From assembly GCF_037975245.1 (NCBI RefSeq), contig NC_092569.1, forward strand, positions 17,899,501 to 17,963,500: a DNA stretch of 64,000 nucleotides, read 5' to 3'. The DNA is from Apostichopus japonicus (taxonomy: Eukaryota > Echinodermata > Holothuroidea > Aspidochirotida > Stichopodidae). Each line of letters begins with the position of its first letter. Within the stretch, counting starts at the first letter, position 1. A program made the translations under genes and the position numbers. Positions 10,251-23,312 of the stretch are shown piece after piece. Below the pieces are notes generated by a model. It searched no databases, had not been told where the DNA came from, and saw only the letters and a list, made by a program, of their open reading frames with translations.

Positions 10251-13200
10251 ATGTTGTACTTGTTTAGAAGACATCGTGGAGGTTTAACCTCTCTGTTTCT
10301 CATCATTTTTATTTCCAGCAGCGTGTCTTCTCAAGGAGGGGTAAGTTTTTCCCCTTTTATTTTTAATATTTCAGTCGTAACATCTGGCAAATTACCGTTT
10401 CGATGTTTAAGCAGTACACAATTGATTGTTTTTGATGTGAAGTGCTAAACCCTCTTTTGGTGATTTGCTTGCATTTTATCGAAGAGTTAAAAATATTACT
10501 TCAAAAATTGTAACTAACAGTACCAATGAAGTCGAATTCGGTAGTCACACCTACTTGTTGTAAATTTATCGTTTCTTTATTTGATTTGTCTCTATTAGTT
10601 AATTGAGCAAATAGTAACGTAGATTACATTTACAAAAATGTATATTTAAACATGTTAGTTCCCTTAACTACTATACCACGGACTCTGTATAAAAACATCT
10701 TATGGAATTCTTCAATTGAAGTACACGTAATGACTGGATATGAAGTTAATCTGCGAAATATCGAGACACTGTGAGTTGTAAATTACATTGTTGTTGAAAA
10801 TGAGAAGATGCGGAGTGTATTTTGCTAGCTGCGATGCGTATTGTGTATGCCTAAATTATTGCGAGTTATATATACGTAATAGTTTGAAGGAATTAAAATT
10901 AATATTCCAATAGTAAAAAAAACATACACCTAATGGATGTCAAGTTATCGCCTCGTTATTTGATTTTACTCTATTCGTTAAGCAAATAGTAGTATAGAAC
11001 ACATTTACCAACTGGTATATTTTATATTATTTCCTAAATTCCTAAAATAATGACTTTTAAAAAAAAAACTCAGACGGATTCCTTTAATCGAAGTACAAAT
11101 AATTACTGTATATAAAGTTAATCTGCAAAATTTATACACATTTTGAACTGTAAAATACATTGTCATTGAAAATAAGAAAATACAGAGTATCTTTCGTTAG
11201 CTGCGTTTTGTACTTAGTATGTTTGAATTTGTGCGCGTTTTTGTTGAAGGAAAAGCCTCATATCTTGCAGGCACGTATACTAATATACCAAATCATAAAC
11301 AGTAAGTCGTTATTCTTAAATTACTCTATAACAGCTAAACTTTATATTCATACTTTCTGAAGTCTTACTTTGTTTTATTTTATATACTGGATGGCAATGG
11401 GAGAGCTAACTTCTAAATATTATTCCACAACAATTTACACATTAAATTGATTATATAAAACCATATATTATCATATTAAATTGAAATAAAAAAAAATCGC
11501 ACATATCGTTTACGACATAAGATTCATTCTTAGAATTCTTCTTAAAATCAAAATCGAACAAATGACAAAAAAATCTTTATCAGTTTTGTGTGATTGCTTA
11601 ATAATAAATTTCTTTGATCTTAAAAATCCCGATCCGACTCATACCTTAATTAACGTTGGAAAGTTAAGACTTTTCATAGACCACTGCTAATTATAGGAAA
11701 CATTTTGTAACATTAATTCTGAGTTGTTTCTTTTAATATGTTAATTTCAATATATTCAAATGCCGCTATCATATATAAAATATTCAGCAAAAGAGAAATC
11801 ATGGCTTCGAAAATTTGGTTTGCTAAAATTTACTAGCCAGTTAGGAAAAAAAGAAAGAAAAGCAACTGCACATTTACTGTCCGTCATTTATAGACATCGA
11901 ATAGGTATTTGAGAATATTCAGCTTTGATGAACATCAGCAAATATTCAGCAAAAGAGAAATCATGGCTTCGAAAATTTGGTTTGCTAAAATTTACTTACC
12001 AGTTAGGAAGAAAGAACGAAAAGCAACTGCACATTTTCTGTCCGTCATTTATTGACTTCGAAGGTTCAGTCGGTGTAATTTTAAATAGGTATTTGAGAAT
12101 ATTCAGCTTTGATGAACATCTGCTTTTAAGCAGGATGCTAACTATTGAACTTAGAATATTTGTTGGACAATCATGAAAATGTACCGAAGTAGTTAAAGAC
12201 TCTCCTTTATTGTGTCAACCATTTTATTGAAAAGTCATTACGCAGGATTTCAACTCTTTTCTCCTCAATTCAAGTCTAGGTTAGAATAGATAAAATAAGT
12301 CAACCTCCATTCATAAACAGTTCCTTTAGTTGCATGACAATTGATAAATGCATATCATTTCCATTTGTTTAAGATGTCCATAAATCGTTCTTTGGTCTGA
12401 CAAACAGTATAGCGTATTGTGTACATTTTGTTCATTGTAATATCAAAATGCGTTTCTTTGGTCTATCAAAATGTTTAATTTGCCTTTCCATAGAATTTAA
12501 TGCTTCGTATGCGCTAAATATGCATAGTCGATACAAATTAAATAATTCCGTTCACTAAATACCCTGTCGACTTAATTAACGACTTAACTAGTATAAATGA
12601 TTAAGTTTGTGTACTAAATTAATATAAATGAACGATTACCATGAAGTAAGTCAAACTATATACTGACTTTACTCATCAAGACGTTGCTGTTGTAACAATT
12701 GTCAATTGATTTAATCGCTGATGTCGTTGTCGGTACTTTTAGGAAAATTTGCTATATATATATACCAAATTTATCATTTGCGCCATATATGCCAAATATA
12801 TTTATCATCGTTGTAAGAATAATATCAGTGTTGTAAGAATTGACTGTTTATCATTTATCAATTGCTGTTAAAAGGTGCATCATTGGCCGTAGTAAGGATT
12901 GTCAATTGATTTAATCATTGATGTCGTTGTCAGTTCTTTTAGGAAAATATACAAAATAAAGTTATCAAGACGGTACTTCCTTTCATTGCAGCATTTTTAA
13001 CGCGCTACAAAGTTTCATCATATTTACGCTTATCCCAAACAGCTGTAAATACAAGTAAAACGAATTTGTTTCTATTAATAGTCACCATCATTTAATGTGT
13101 GTAAAAGTTACATTTTTTTCTTTATTTCCAATATAAATATGAGTTCCATTTTATCGTAATTCGTGAATACACAATGCAGAGGTGAAATTTGCAAAGAATC

Positions 13201-16200
13201 TCTTTAATGAAAAATGTTCATGTGAATTAATTGAATTACATATTGCATTAAAAAAATACTATATTTTGAAGGTTTACACGTTTCTTTCATAAAATTATAT
13301 TTTCCACAAGAAACTCTATCGAACAGAATATATTGTTTTAAACTACAAAGAAGGCAAAACCTAATAGAAATAGAGTAAATATTTATTGTCTAGAGGAAAT
13401 TAATCGGCTTCAAAACAAGCTAAATGTATGGGACATTAAACCTAAACAATATTACAATGTTTCAAAACAATTCTAAACTTAAACGTTTGTCGGTCTGTGT
13501 TTTGTACTGTGAGAAATGCCATTTTTTATCGGTGTACTGTCAATAAGTCTTTTTTTTACTTGTACTAAAATTACAAGCAGCTATGTGAAATATTGTAATT
13601 GATATATGATAAAATAAAAATAAAGAATTACCTTTACAGAAGACAATGTAAAATAAAAAAAAATGTAACGTTGTAACATTTTACTATATAGTAGTATACT
13701 TTATATATTGGGCAATCATTATATTGAATTATTTTGCCCTTATTTTAGTCGGAACGTCAAAGGAGCGTAAATGACCACGGAGACCAAACTTTGAGTAAGT
13801 GTACTTTTAAGTGTTTAAACCTTTAAAACGTTAACGACATTGTAACATTTTCCTACCCTTATTTCCTCTCCCCTTCACTGCCTCAACCGCAAGTGAACCT
13901 CCACAGAAAATAGAAAATCATAGTCTTATCTTTTACAGACAACTATATCATAACATTTGAAAAATGTTCAAACATATATGAAAGTATATGGTATAGAAAT
14001 TGTTTGGAACTTACCGTGAAAGCCATCAGATGTTGTTAACATAACTATTGTAAATAAAATAAGAGCTTTGCAACTTTAAATATTGACCGTCATTAAATAC
14101 GGTTTTTGTTAACTTACCAAATATTGCACGGATTGACTTCATTTAAAAAGAAAACTTTAAAATTGGAAACTGTTTGAAATAATACAGACCAGAAATTAAT
14201 AGTAACTAGATTTTAAAATCACATCTAACTAATTGTTATGCCACATTTTTCTATACTGTGGTCAGGAAATGACGCAAGTGGTTGTGACGATTGACATAGT
14301 AAACATTAAAGGTAGGCTATATGATCTCGGTTTCTCAATGCTATGAAATAAAAACAAACTATTTTTGAAATCTCTTAGCTTGATGTGAAGTAGGCTTATG
14401 TTGTGATACTTTATTCTTTTAGCGTCATCGTTTTTCTTCTACCAACGTGCTGATTACCCACGAGACTGCCATGAAGTGCTAAGCCAATGTCCATCGTCTA
14501 TAAACGATGGTGTTTACGTCATCAAACCAGATGGCTATCCCGAACCTTTTGAAGTATATTGTAACAACAGTCTAGGTGATGGCGGATGGACGGTAGGTGT
14601 TGTATTTCATACTGTGAATATTGTGTTTTCATTGCAAGATTTGTCACCAGAATTGAAATTATTCTTGTTACAATAATACATTGCTCATACTACAGAACTT
14701 TTTATACTATAATGATGTAATAATATATAGTTTGATGTTACACAAAAGAAGCTGTTCGAATCATCTGTCATGCTCCTTCGTAAAATCAACCGAACCATAT
14801 CTTAATTCCAACATAGTTTTCCAACACGTTTTAATACTTTCCACATATTCCTGACTGAAATCAGAATACTATATTGGCGAATGGTAACGCAACTCATATA
14901 TTTGTCATATTTATATAGTATTCCCATCAATATTTTTGGATCATTTGTTGTGGTTTGTAAGTGATTTTAATTTGTGTTTTAATATCTCATTCTTCTCTTC
15001 CTGCAGGTTGTTTGTTCCATGTTTCAGTATAGTTTTGCCTTTCTTTTGTTTCTCACTAGTCTTACAGCTAATAGCTAACGGTCTTACAATTCAATCAGTT
15101 TGATATTTTTATGTCTCAAATTATTTCAACAGGTCATACAGAGACGAGAGGATAGTTCAATCAACTTTAATCGTACGTGGGACGATTATGAAAATGGTTT
15201 TGGTTTCCTTTCTCATGAATTTTGGCTCGGCAATGAGAAAATATCCTACATCACCAATCAGAAGAAATATCAGCTCCGCATGGATCTAACCACAGCAACC
15301 GGTATTTCATTCTTCGTGACGTATGAAACTTTCCGCATCAGTGACAGCTTCAGTCATTACAAACTGGTTAGCACTGGAGAGTATACAGGAGCAGCAGGTG
15401 GGTTATTAAACTGATAAACTTCTTAACTGGTAACATTTCTCGCCCGAACTGAAATTTAATATGTTTCATCAGTGAAATTAAAATATTGCCATTATTGCTT
15501 ATTCACACATGTTTCAATTATTTGATGATATTAATTTTTTGACATGCAGTGTGATAAAGAGCTGGACTATTCCGCTTACTAACAATATGCCTCCCAGCCT
15601 CAACCAAGATGACACCCATGCCATAAACCAAGATATATTTGGAAGAATTAGCTCGTTGTTATATTTAATCTTCATTTTGCAGCATCTAAATTGTATTTCC
15701 CCCATTAGCACTTTGTTTGTCCTTGCTATCAAGCACTCAGCTCAGACATGGTTTCTTCATTAATCGATGTATTTTGTTCATCTAGTAAAGGCAGAGAGTG
15801 ATTAGCTATTTATTTCATTTGTTTATTTAGATGTGTCATTTAAGCTGTCAAGCATGTTTCGCATTTTTCTACAATATCAAATCATAACTTATTAACATGA
15901 TGTGTTATTGAGATGATAGATTATCAGACACTTTGCATAACGCTTTCCCTTTTTTTATGTTGTAACTTAATTGTTATTGCTATTCCAGACACATACTTCG
16001 AGTGGTGTCCTACCAACAAGGTTCTCAACAGGTGTAAATGCGAAGGTTCTTGCGCCGATCCTACATGCACCGAGTCATGCTCAAGTACACCCACTTGCGT
16101 TTGTCCCGATGGGTTCTTGATGGACGGGGAAGACTGTATACCTAGAGAGAATTGTACTTGTTTCATAGAGGAAGCAGAGAACGGTCAAGGAGTAGTCCTA

Positions 16201-19200
16201 ACGGTAAGATACCATTCCTAAATGTTTACGTATCAAACTAATTTACAATGAGGTAAAAAGCAGGAACAAAACAGTTATTATGGTGCTTGAAATTATTAAT
16301 TTTAAAAACGTCAAGTTTTTTTCCTGCAGCTGCTCTAATTTTATGAAGGAATGTCACATATTGCACTGCTTATTATGTCTCCACATGGAACATTGAGTAT
16401 TCCCATTAAGGGATTTAAGTATCATGTATCTACTTGAAAATGCTCACCGTTTTATCTCGTTAGGAAGGTAAAGTATATGTGAACCCTCCTTGTACCAAAC
16501 GATGTTCTTGTAACAGCGGTCTGTTAAGCTGTGATGATACATACCGGTGCAGTCCCAATGGTAACTGTGAGGAACGACAAAGCATATTACAGTGTTACTG
16601 TAACACAGGGTACACGGGCGATGGAGTCGAGTGTACTCAATCCACTTCTGTCGACTGTGGTGGATTGAGAGGAGCAACATCGGATAGTATCCAAAATATA
16701 CAACCAGCTGGGTGGACAGATGGGCCATTTCAGGTCACGTGCGATGTCACAGATGGAGGAGGCTGGTTGGTATGTTATTAATCGTCCACCTAAATTTTTT
16801 TGTTATTTCAAGGATAAATATTGGTAAAGTTCAATTTACTTAATTTTCATAGCCATTGTTGTACTTTTCATGAGTTTCAATGCTGATTATAGTACGAAAT
16901 GTAGTGGTCCATTTGGACGCTATAAGATATTAAATCTCACCAAAAAGGATTTTAACTTTGAAACTTAGTCTAAAGCGGTTTCTGTCTTAATGTAAAGGGA
17001 CTGGGGAAGTGGAGTTGATGGTCTATCAAGTTGATTGGTTTTTGTTTCCTGTCTCGTGGAAGACTTTTCTGATATGAATATTTCTTTATTTTAGCATAAG
17101 TATTATTTAAAGTAAGTCTAGATTATATTCGATCAAATTGGAGAGTCATGTATATTTCGTCCTATATAGACGATCATTATTCTCCTTGATTAGTGGAGTT
17201 ATATTTATAATGTACAATTGTAGTTGCCTAGACACGTTACTTTTGACATGTCTTGTTCGTAGTTAATTGAAAAGAAAGTGCATTGCATAATGAGATCATT
17301 TCATCATATGCATGAAAGTATAAGTTCCACGTCTACTGTTGGAGAAGCAATGAAATATTTTTGACTTTTGCATATGAAGTAATACCAAGTTTATGAAAAT
17401 GAATGATAACCCTTGCAGGTAAATAGTAACCATTTATTAGAGATCGATAACCAGCTTTTTAAATGATTAAGTCCTTTTTCTTTTAATCACTGAACTTACA
17501 GGTCTTTCAACGCCGTGTTGATAGTAGCGTCGACTTTTTCTTATACTGGGACGATTACAAAGATACTTTCGGCGACGTCGATGGAAATTTCTGGCTTGGA
17601 AATGACAAACTTGCAGCCTTGACGAGCCAAACTCAATATGAACTAAGAATAGACTTTGTTTCCAAATCTGGAGAACATTACTATGCTAAGTACAGTTCCT
17701 TCAGCGTAGGCAACGAGGCAACTAATTACTTACTCAGCGTCAGTGGTTATGACTCTTCCAGTACAGTAGGTGAGTTCTTCTTCTTCTTTCCCAACTACAT
17801 TTTATAATCTGATGTGTCTGGTAGTCAAATAATATGATAGCTAAATGACCTATGATTGAACGGACTGCTTTCAGCGGTAATGAAATATGAAAAATGTGTA
17901 ATCACCATATTAATAACAGGGTGATTAGCAATATAAGGTCTTCTGTTTTGGAGTTTTCGACAATAGACATTAACTACCACAAGCTAGAAGCTTTAAAGAT
18001 TGACAGATAAAGCAACAAATCTAATGAGAATCCACTATTAACCTTTCATTACAAAAAAGCAATATTATACGTACGATAGCAGCTATATGTGCTGTAAATT
18101 AAACTAAGCGATGATATTTGCATGTCATTGTAAGCAACAACGTCAATAAAACATGAATTAGCTGCATCAAGATGACTCGATGTATCCAGGATCGTGCGGA
18201 TATCGGAAGACCTCGTAGATATTTATTGTAAATGTGACTGTTCGTCGTAGCTACTCATCACATTGAATCGACCAGGCTGGACATATGTAATATGTCTGTA
18301 GCATGACGTAATGTCCCATTGTAGATGACACGGAATACCAGCTTTAAGTGTAAAGTAAAATAAATGGAGCTCCATAATCACAATGTCAATTGGATATGGC
18401 CACTTAGGTGCTCTTGTAAGATGATGCTATCAGATTTATCAAAATGTTATGCAGTGCAGCCTTTTAACCCCCCACCCCTTCCACAATAAAATAAAAGAGA
18501 AATAATTGTATAAATACATTTTTGGTATGAAATATTCTTTTTATGATTGGGAGAACATTGTAATTTGATTTGGTAACGGCTGCAACCTGTCATTTAAATT
18601 AGTATTCCAATTTTCAGAAAGAAAACTATAAATCAATAGTCTAGCAATATCATGTATTGTAACTTTTGATTTACAATGGTTAGATAAAGCATAATGATAT
18701 ATCAAGAGAGAGAGGTTATTAATTTTGGAATATAAAGAAAACTGAAAACTGAACCCGAAAGGAGGTAACATAAAAACCGGCGTAATGTTATATCGTTTTC
18801 GATATGCACAACAATCATAAGATCAAAAATAAAAATTTCATTAAGTTTGATATAATGAACGAATTACAAGCACGTGTTCAACAGATGTCATATGTTAAGT
18901 ACCTCCAGTGGCTCATGTCGATAGCTATCCCGAACACACGATTACATTATCACACACGGGTGTGTGTTTTCCAACAAAATATTAGTCCTGTGACAAAAAA
19001 TGGAGCAAAATATCAGTCGACATGTACACACACCGTATATTCTCGATCTAGCATTACGCATACAAAAATGCAAAGATGTATGCGCGATTAGATGTTTTGA
19101 CATTTCACAATATTACACAATAACTCATACAGAATACAGCTCGTGGCTACAACAAAATAGAGAAAGGAAATTAGAAGAGCAAAACTGTCAGATTTTAATA

Positions 19201-19564
19201 TTTGATAGTTCCATGAAATGACCGGTCAATCTTTTACAATACTATCAGAATTGTAACCTGTTTCGCCTTCGTTTTGCTCTATAACTGTTCTTGATTCCAT
19301 ACACTCTTGTTTCCCTCTTACCTAGGTTACGACGCTATGCGTTATAGCAACGGTGCTGAATTCTCTACACGAGATCGTGACAACGATGGTTATTCTTATT
19401 ACCATTATGCCGCTAATTATTACACCGCATGGTGGTATAATTATAATTATTATTGTGACCTCAATCCACGGTACATTGGATCTCATACCATTTATTGGTA
19501 TACTTTCCCTGGCGGTCAATACAACATAAGGTCAACAGAAATGAAAATACGGCCTCGAACCTAA
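10251..19564 (+). CDS. Gene A: secreted FReD-TIL-EGF-FReD protein, 532 aa, eight exons
   Basis: The exons are 10251-10340, 13749-13794, 14423-14592, 15133-15397, 15989-16203, 16464-16769, 17502-17769 and 19326-19564. All introns are GT-AG and the phases agree throughout (0,1,0,1,0,0,1). Residues 1-28 are a signal peptide (hydrophobic LTSLFLIIFISSSVSS). Residues 61-190 are a fibrinogen domain without its C-terminal part (DGGWTVIQRR, EFWLGNEKI). Residues 197-246 are a TIL module with 10 cysteines. Residues 272-319 are VWC/EGF-like (CYCNTGYTGDGVEC). Residues 327-532 are a full fibrinogen domain (GNFWLGND, DRDND calcium loop at 470-474, MKIRPRT end). The Cys normally before the conserved Trp pair is missing and the loop is Tyr-rich (YYHYAANYYTAWWYNYNYYC). 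It is probably an extracellular lectin-like or adhesive protein; the function is inferred. The nearest known family is the fibrinogen-like/ficolin group. Confidence 0.92.
11778..12121. repeat. Local tandem duplication in gene A intron 1
   Basis: A segment of about 160-180 bp beginning AATATTCAGCAAAAGAGAAA occurs twice in a row, at about 11778 and about 11943. Unit 2 has a single copy (about 28145-28330), so this arose in unit 1 after the units separated. Confidence 0.75.
12685..12955. repeat. Short direct repeat in gene A intron 1
   Basis: A segment of about 60 bp containing TTGTCAATTGATTTAATC and GATGTCGTTGTC occurs at about 12695 and again at about 12900. The same pair is present in gene B intron 1 (about 29160 and 29400), so it is older than the unit duplication. 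Confidence 0.6.
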
Positions 19565-20110
19565 TGAAGCGTTGAAAAACCAAGCGAAGAAGACATACGC
19601 CTACCAAAAACATTTTGTGGATGGTTTCGTCAAAATACAGTCCTCACTTATATATATTGTGAATAACAATTCAACAGTGATTTCATAATGCAACTAATTT
19701 AGTACTTAACGTCTACCCTACTGTAAAGATTCACAATCTACCAATATTCCATACGTTCGATGCATTACTTTTAAGGAACCTCGCTGGCCAGATGAATCCA
19801 GATAACAATAAACTGTGATGTTATGTAGTTACAGACACGCTTGAAGAGTAATAGAACTAGAAAGGAATTTTCGAAATACTCTGACTATATTGTAGTTTTC
19901 AGATGAATCAGTATTCTCACTGGAAAAAGAAAATGCGTGGTAACCACTTGTTAATCACTGTGGATAACGATTTCACAACGCTGATATATGTGTGGTAGAG
20001 ACTTGACAATACTGAATAATGATCAATTAGACATAATATGAAATATTTGTTGAAATAAATATACATGAACAAATAAAGAAATAAAGTATGCGTTGTTCTC
20101 TTTCTACTAG
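19565..20110 (+). promoter_or_regulatory. 3' UTR of gene A with poly(A) signals
   Basis: This sequence is conserved with the region after gene B (35845-36380) and with a minus-strand relic at 59835-60140. AATAAA motifs occur at 20054, 20072 and about 20080, and the equivalent cluster after gene B is at about 36325-36355. The block ending at these signals is the likely 3' UTR; the cleavage site is inferred. Confidence 0.5.
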
Positions 20111-21332
20111 TATAACGTCCACAAATTATTTTTATGTCAAATGACTAGCACAAATAATAATTTATTGACTCATACAAAAGTGCTTTACGTTTACCTAACA
20201 AACCATTACCGACTAAATGTTTTTTGTGCCTGTATGAATAGGGTGATAAATTCATCCATTTGTTTTACAGAGCCTCTAGCATTGAAAAGAAACAGACCAA
20301 AACATAGCATTACCATTTATGTTGACACCATGATGTCGTTGTTTTTGACGGTTATTTTCCCGAATAGGGTAAGCCCTCTTTTTATTGGTAGGCTATCATC
20401 TTAAAGCCTCATCAAATTTTACGAGATATGATTTTAACACAAAAAAAACATATGTAAAATGTAATTGGCGTGAGAAAACTTTTTTTCGGGAGATATATCT
20501 TTTAGTATACTGTGCAAACACATTTAATAATGGTCTTATAATGCAGTATATTCCCGATTGGGATTTTAGTCCGTTTAAACACTTAAAATCACATACTCAT
20601 AATCAAGTGTGCAAATCCTTCCGAAACGTTCGATACAATTAATTTGTCGCCGCTAACGTAGTAGATGCAAACAACGAGATCGGATACAATATTCATAGAA
20701 GATGTCTTCCATTAAAGCAGCTTTTTGCGTCCTTTTTTCAACCTCATTGACCCCACGATGCCATAACGACATACATAACTAGCTTATCTATTCAAATCTA
20801 ACTTCATATGGTGCATGGATAAAAAGTCGAAAAATTTACAACATTTAAAGTTTGTTTTTCTCGAAGTTAAATTTCCGTTAGGATCGCAATAAAGCCCATC
20901 ATATGAATATTTAAATTTTATGAACGTCATTGAATAATGAGGTAAATCATTTTGACTTTCCTGGCGAAGTTAGCAACCAAGTACACCATTATGTTCTACA
21001 ACACCATGCTTTATTTGTTCACATTGAGTATTGCAGTGATAACGACGCAACCTTTTCGGATTGCTGTGAATGAATCTTTTTAAAGCAACGGCTCATAAAT
21101 AAACATATGAGCTATTCGTTGATTGGTGGAATTCAAACTAGTGGAACTGTATTTGAATACTTTTCAATGAGGAATTTTTATGGGAAAATATATTGCTAAT
21201 ATCTTAGTTTGCTGTTTTGTTATGAATACATATAAACAACTCGATGGACATGTCAAAAGTGTGGATAAACGGCGAAAAACGCAAAAAGCTACTTTACTAT
21301 GTATTAAACATTTTCTACGAGTTGATATGAAC
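20111..21332. other. Downstream flank of unit 1, ending at the unit 1/2 junction
   Basis: This is non-coding flank shared with 36390-38540 (unit 2) and 1600-2300 (unit 0). Relative to unit 2, about 1 kb is missing near 20645, corresponding to about 36835-37850. Similarity to the downstream flank stops near 21332 after TTCTACGAGTTGATATGAAC. Sequence then matches the start of unit 1 (about 6566), which marks the junction of the tandem duplication. Confidence 0.6.
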
Positions 21333-21875
21333 GTTACTGTACCTGTGCCACCATTACCAGTGGCGGATCCAGGATTTCGCCGAAGGGGGGGGGGCCCAGA
21401 TGGGAAATGCCTAATCGTCGTCCTGGGGGAGGGGTCTAAGGGGAGTGGGTGCCCCCTCCCCTTTGGGAAAATTTCACAAAATATGCAGGGCCTCGGTGCA
21501 ATCTGGTGCTACTTTTCGTGAAAGTTTGGAGTAAAATTTATTTCCAATAAATCATGTATTCATGGTTTGCCGGGCATATATTTGCAATTTCGAGCAATGA
21601 GCTGGGATTTACGTCTTTGGGGAGTAGGTGGTGATGCAAACTACTTTTTACCAGGCTACTCCAGGCCATTTCATCTTGGATGCCCCCTTCCAGATGGAGA
21701 CTATTGATGCAGTCAGAGTGCCCCTCTCACCTTCACTTTATCAGAATGATGGTGTACTCTTTTTGCAAATTTATTTTACAAAAAATTACACGCACAGTGG
21801 CGTAGCTAGGATTTTTTGAGTGGGGGGGCCATGGGGGGCTGTTCTTTCTTGGGGGGGGGGGCGGAGTTTACTATC

Positions 21876-21910
21876 TAAGCGGAGCGCCACCTTGGTTGGC
21901 GCGGAGCATA
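21876..21910. repeat. Dispersed hairpin motif, copy 1
   Basis: CTAAGCGGAGCGCCAC is followed by GGTTGGCGCGGAGC. The GCGCCA / TGGCGC arms can form a hairpin. The same motif recurs at about 22928-22966 and, inverted, at about 62340-62378. Confidence 0.6.
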
Positions 21911-22379
21911 CAGAGAAAATTTGAGATTTCAGCACCCCCCCAGATCGCAGGAGATGGCACCTGTGAGGCAAAATAGCAACCAAAAAGATGTGCAACTTTG
22001 GTGACAGAAATGCAAAAAAAGTTTTTTCTCTTTCATGCTGACTGGCCTTGCCAACTCAGCCAGACTTTTAACTTGAGGGAAGTTGGCATCATTTGTCGTT
22101 TCAAGCTGTCAAGGCCTTTCTCCCAACTCAAACCCCTGTGGGCTATCGGTAGATTTGCAGGATATGCCCACATGTGGACTTAAATAGCATTAGAGGAAGG
22201 GGGTGGAAGACTAACACGCATCGATGTTTCGGTAATGGTCCACATTGATGGCTCGGTGCTTATTAGGCCATTTATTGGGTTTCTTGAGGCAGCTGTCATC
22301 AGAATCTGGCTTTTTGTGCCAATCGATGACCGATAACATGTATTGGTATGTAAATTTCTTCTTCATATATCTAGCAACA

Positions 22380-22560
22380 TAGTGATCACTCGGCGCACTT
22401 CAAATTAAGAGTAAAATTTAACTCTATTGGAGTTAACCCTCACTCCTAATATGAGTGAATATAACTCTATTAGGAGTTAAGATTTACTCCAATGGAGTGG
22501 AAATTCACTCTTATACCGGAATGTGCTCAGTGATCACTCCCATGGAGTGAAATTCACCTA
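22380..22560. repeat. Cluster of short palindromes (AGTGATCACT, ACTCC/GGAGT)
   Basis: Two AGTGATCACT palindromes (about 22380 and 22530) bracket about five small inverted repeats of the ACTCC-AATA-GGAGT kind, some written as ACTCT. It lies inside the nested elements and may be the core of a further small fold-back element. Confidence 0.55.
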
Positions 22561-22596
22561 TGTTTTTATCAGTACAGTATAGTGCATATCATCATA

Positions 22597-22628
22597 GACG
22601 TACGTACGTACGTACGTACTACGTACGT
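22597..22628. repeat. (ACGT)n microsatellite
   Basis: A tetranucleotide run of ACGT, self-complementary throughout, with one imperfection. Confidence 0.85.
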
Positions 22629-22927
22629 TCGTATATCAGACGCACTCGATACCCACGATACGATACTGTCCTGGAGAAACTATTTCCACTCATCATTTTT
22701 TAAGGCGATACAGTAGTGAGTATTGAACAGGCACAGCCGCATGTTTGCAGGAAATTCAGAATTCCCAATATTTTATATCTCTACCAGTAGTGAAAATCAT
22801 GTTTCGACAGTTTCGTGGACATAAAAAGTTGTTTTGTGGAATATTCAATGACATATCAGGGGCGGATGCAGGATTTGTGACAGGGGGGGGGGTCTGACTG
22901 GTCCAGCCGCGCCTGAACGTAAGACTA

Positions 22928-22966
22928 TCTAAGCGGAGCGCCATCATCGGTTGGCGCGGAGCGTAC
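22928..22966. repeat. Dispersed hairpin motif, copy 2
   Basis: The same CTAAGCGGAGCGCCA and GGTTGGCGCGGAGCG pair as at 21876, in the same orientation, with a slightly different loop. Confidence 0.6.
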
Positions 22967-23312
22967 AAGAAAATTTTTGGCTTTACAAACCCCCCAGATG
23001 GCCGGAAACGGCACTTCCCGAGTATTCTAAGCAGCATGTACCTAGCCTGAAAATATGGATCTCATGTCTGCAATTTCAGGCCCCCCGTAGCTACGCCACT
23101 GATCACGCATGGGGTTCTTTCCCTCGAACGCGGTAAAAAAAAAAAAAAAAAAAAAAAAAAATCAGGATTTTCAAAAAGGGGGGCCCGGGCCCCCCGGGCC
23201 CCCCTGGATCCGCCCCTGATTACCAAGTACGTTAAGAAAAATTGGAACAAACATATTGGAGGAGTGACCCTTCAAAGAACGATCCAATCAAAATGTTGTG
23301 TTCAAGCATATT

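Larger units (their letters stand above)
21795..23101. mobile_element. Nested hAT-like non-autonomous element
   Basis: The left end is CAGTGGCGTAGCTAGG and the right end, reversed, is CAGTGGCGTAGCTACGG. The flanking 8 bases agree at six positions (TACACGCA / ATCACGCA), compatible with an old 8-bp hAT-type target duplication. A further one-sided end (CAGGGGCGGATGCAGG, about 22859) lies inside. No transposase is visible. Confidence 0.55.
21358..23218. mobile_element. Inserted DNA transposon-like element with nested elements
   Basis: The left end is CAGTGGCGGATCCAGG and the right end, reversed, is CAGGGGCGGATCCAGG. Both sides carry ATTAC, a probable 5-bp target duplication. Unit 1 preserves the empty site near 6590 (CATCATTACCAAG), so the insertion came after the unit duplication. 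The interior has G-runs, no convincing transposase frame, and a second element inside, so it is non-autonomous. The superfamily is not assigned. Confidence 0.7.
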
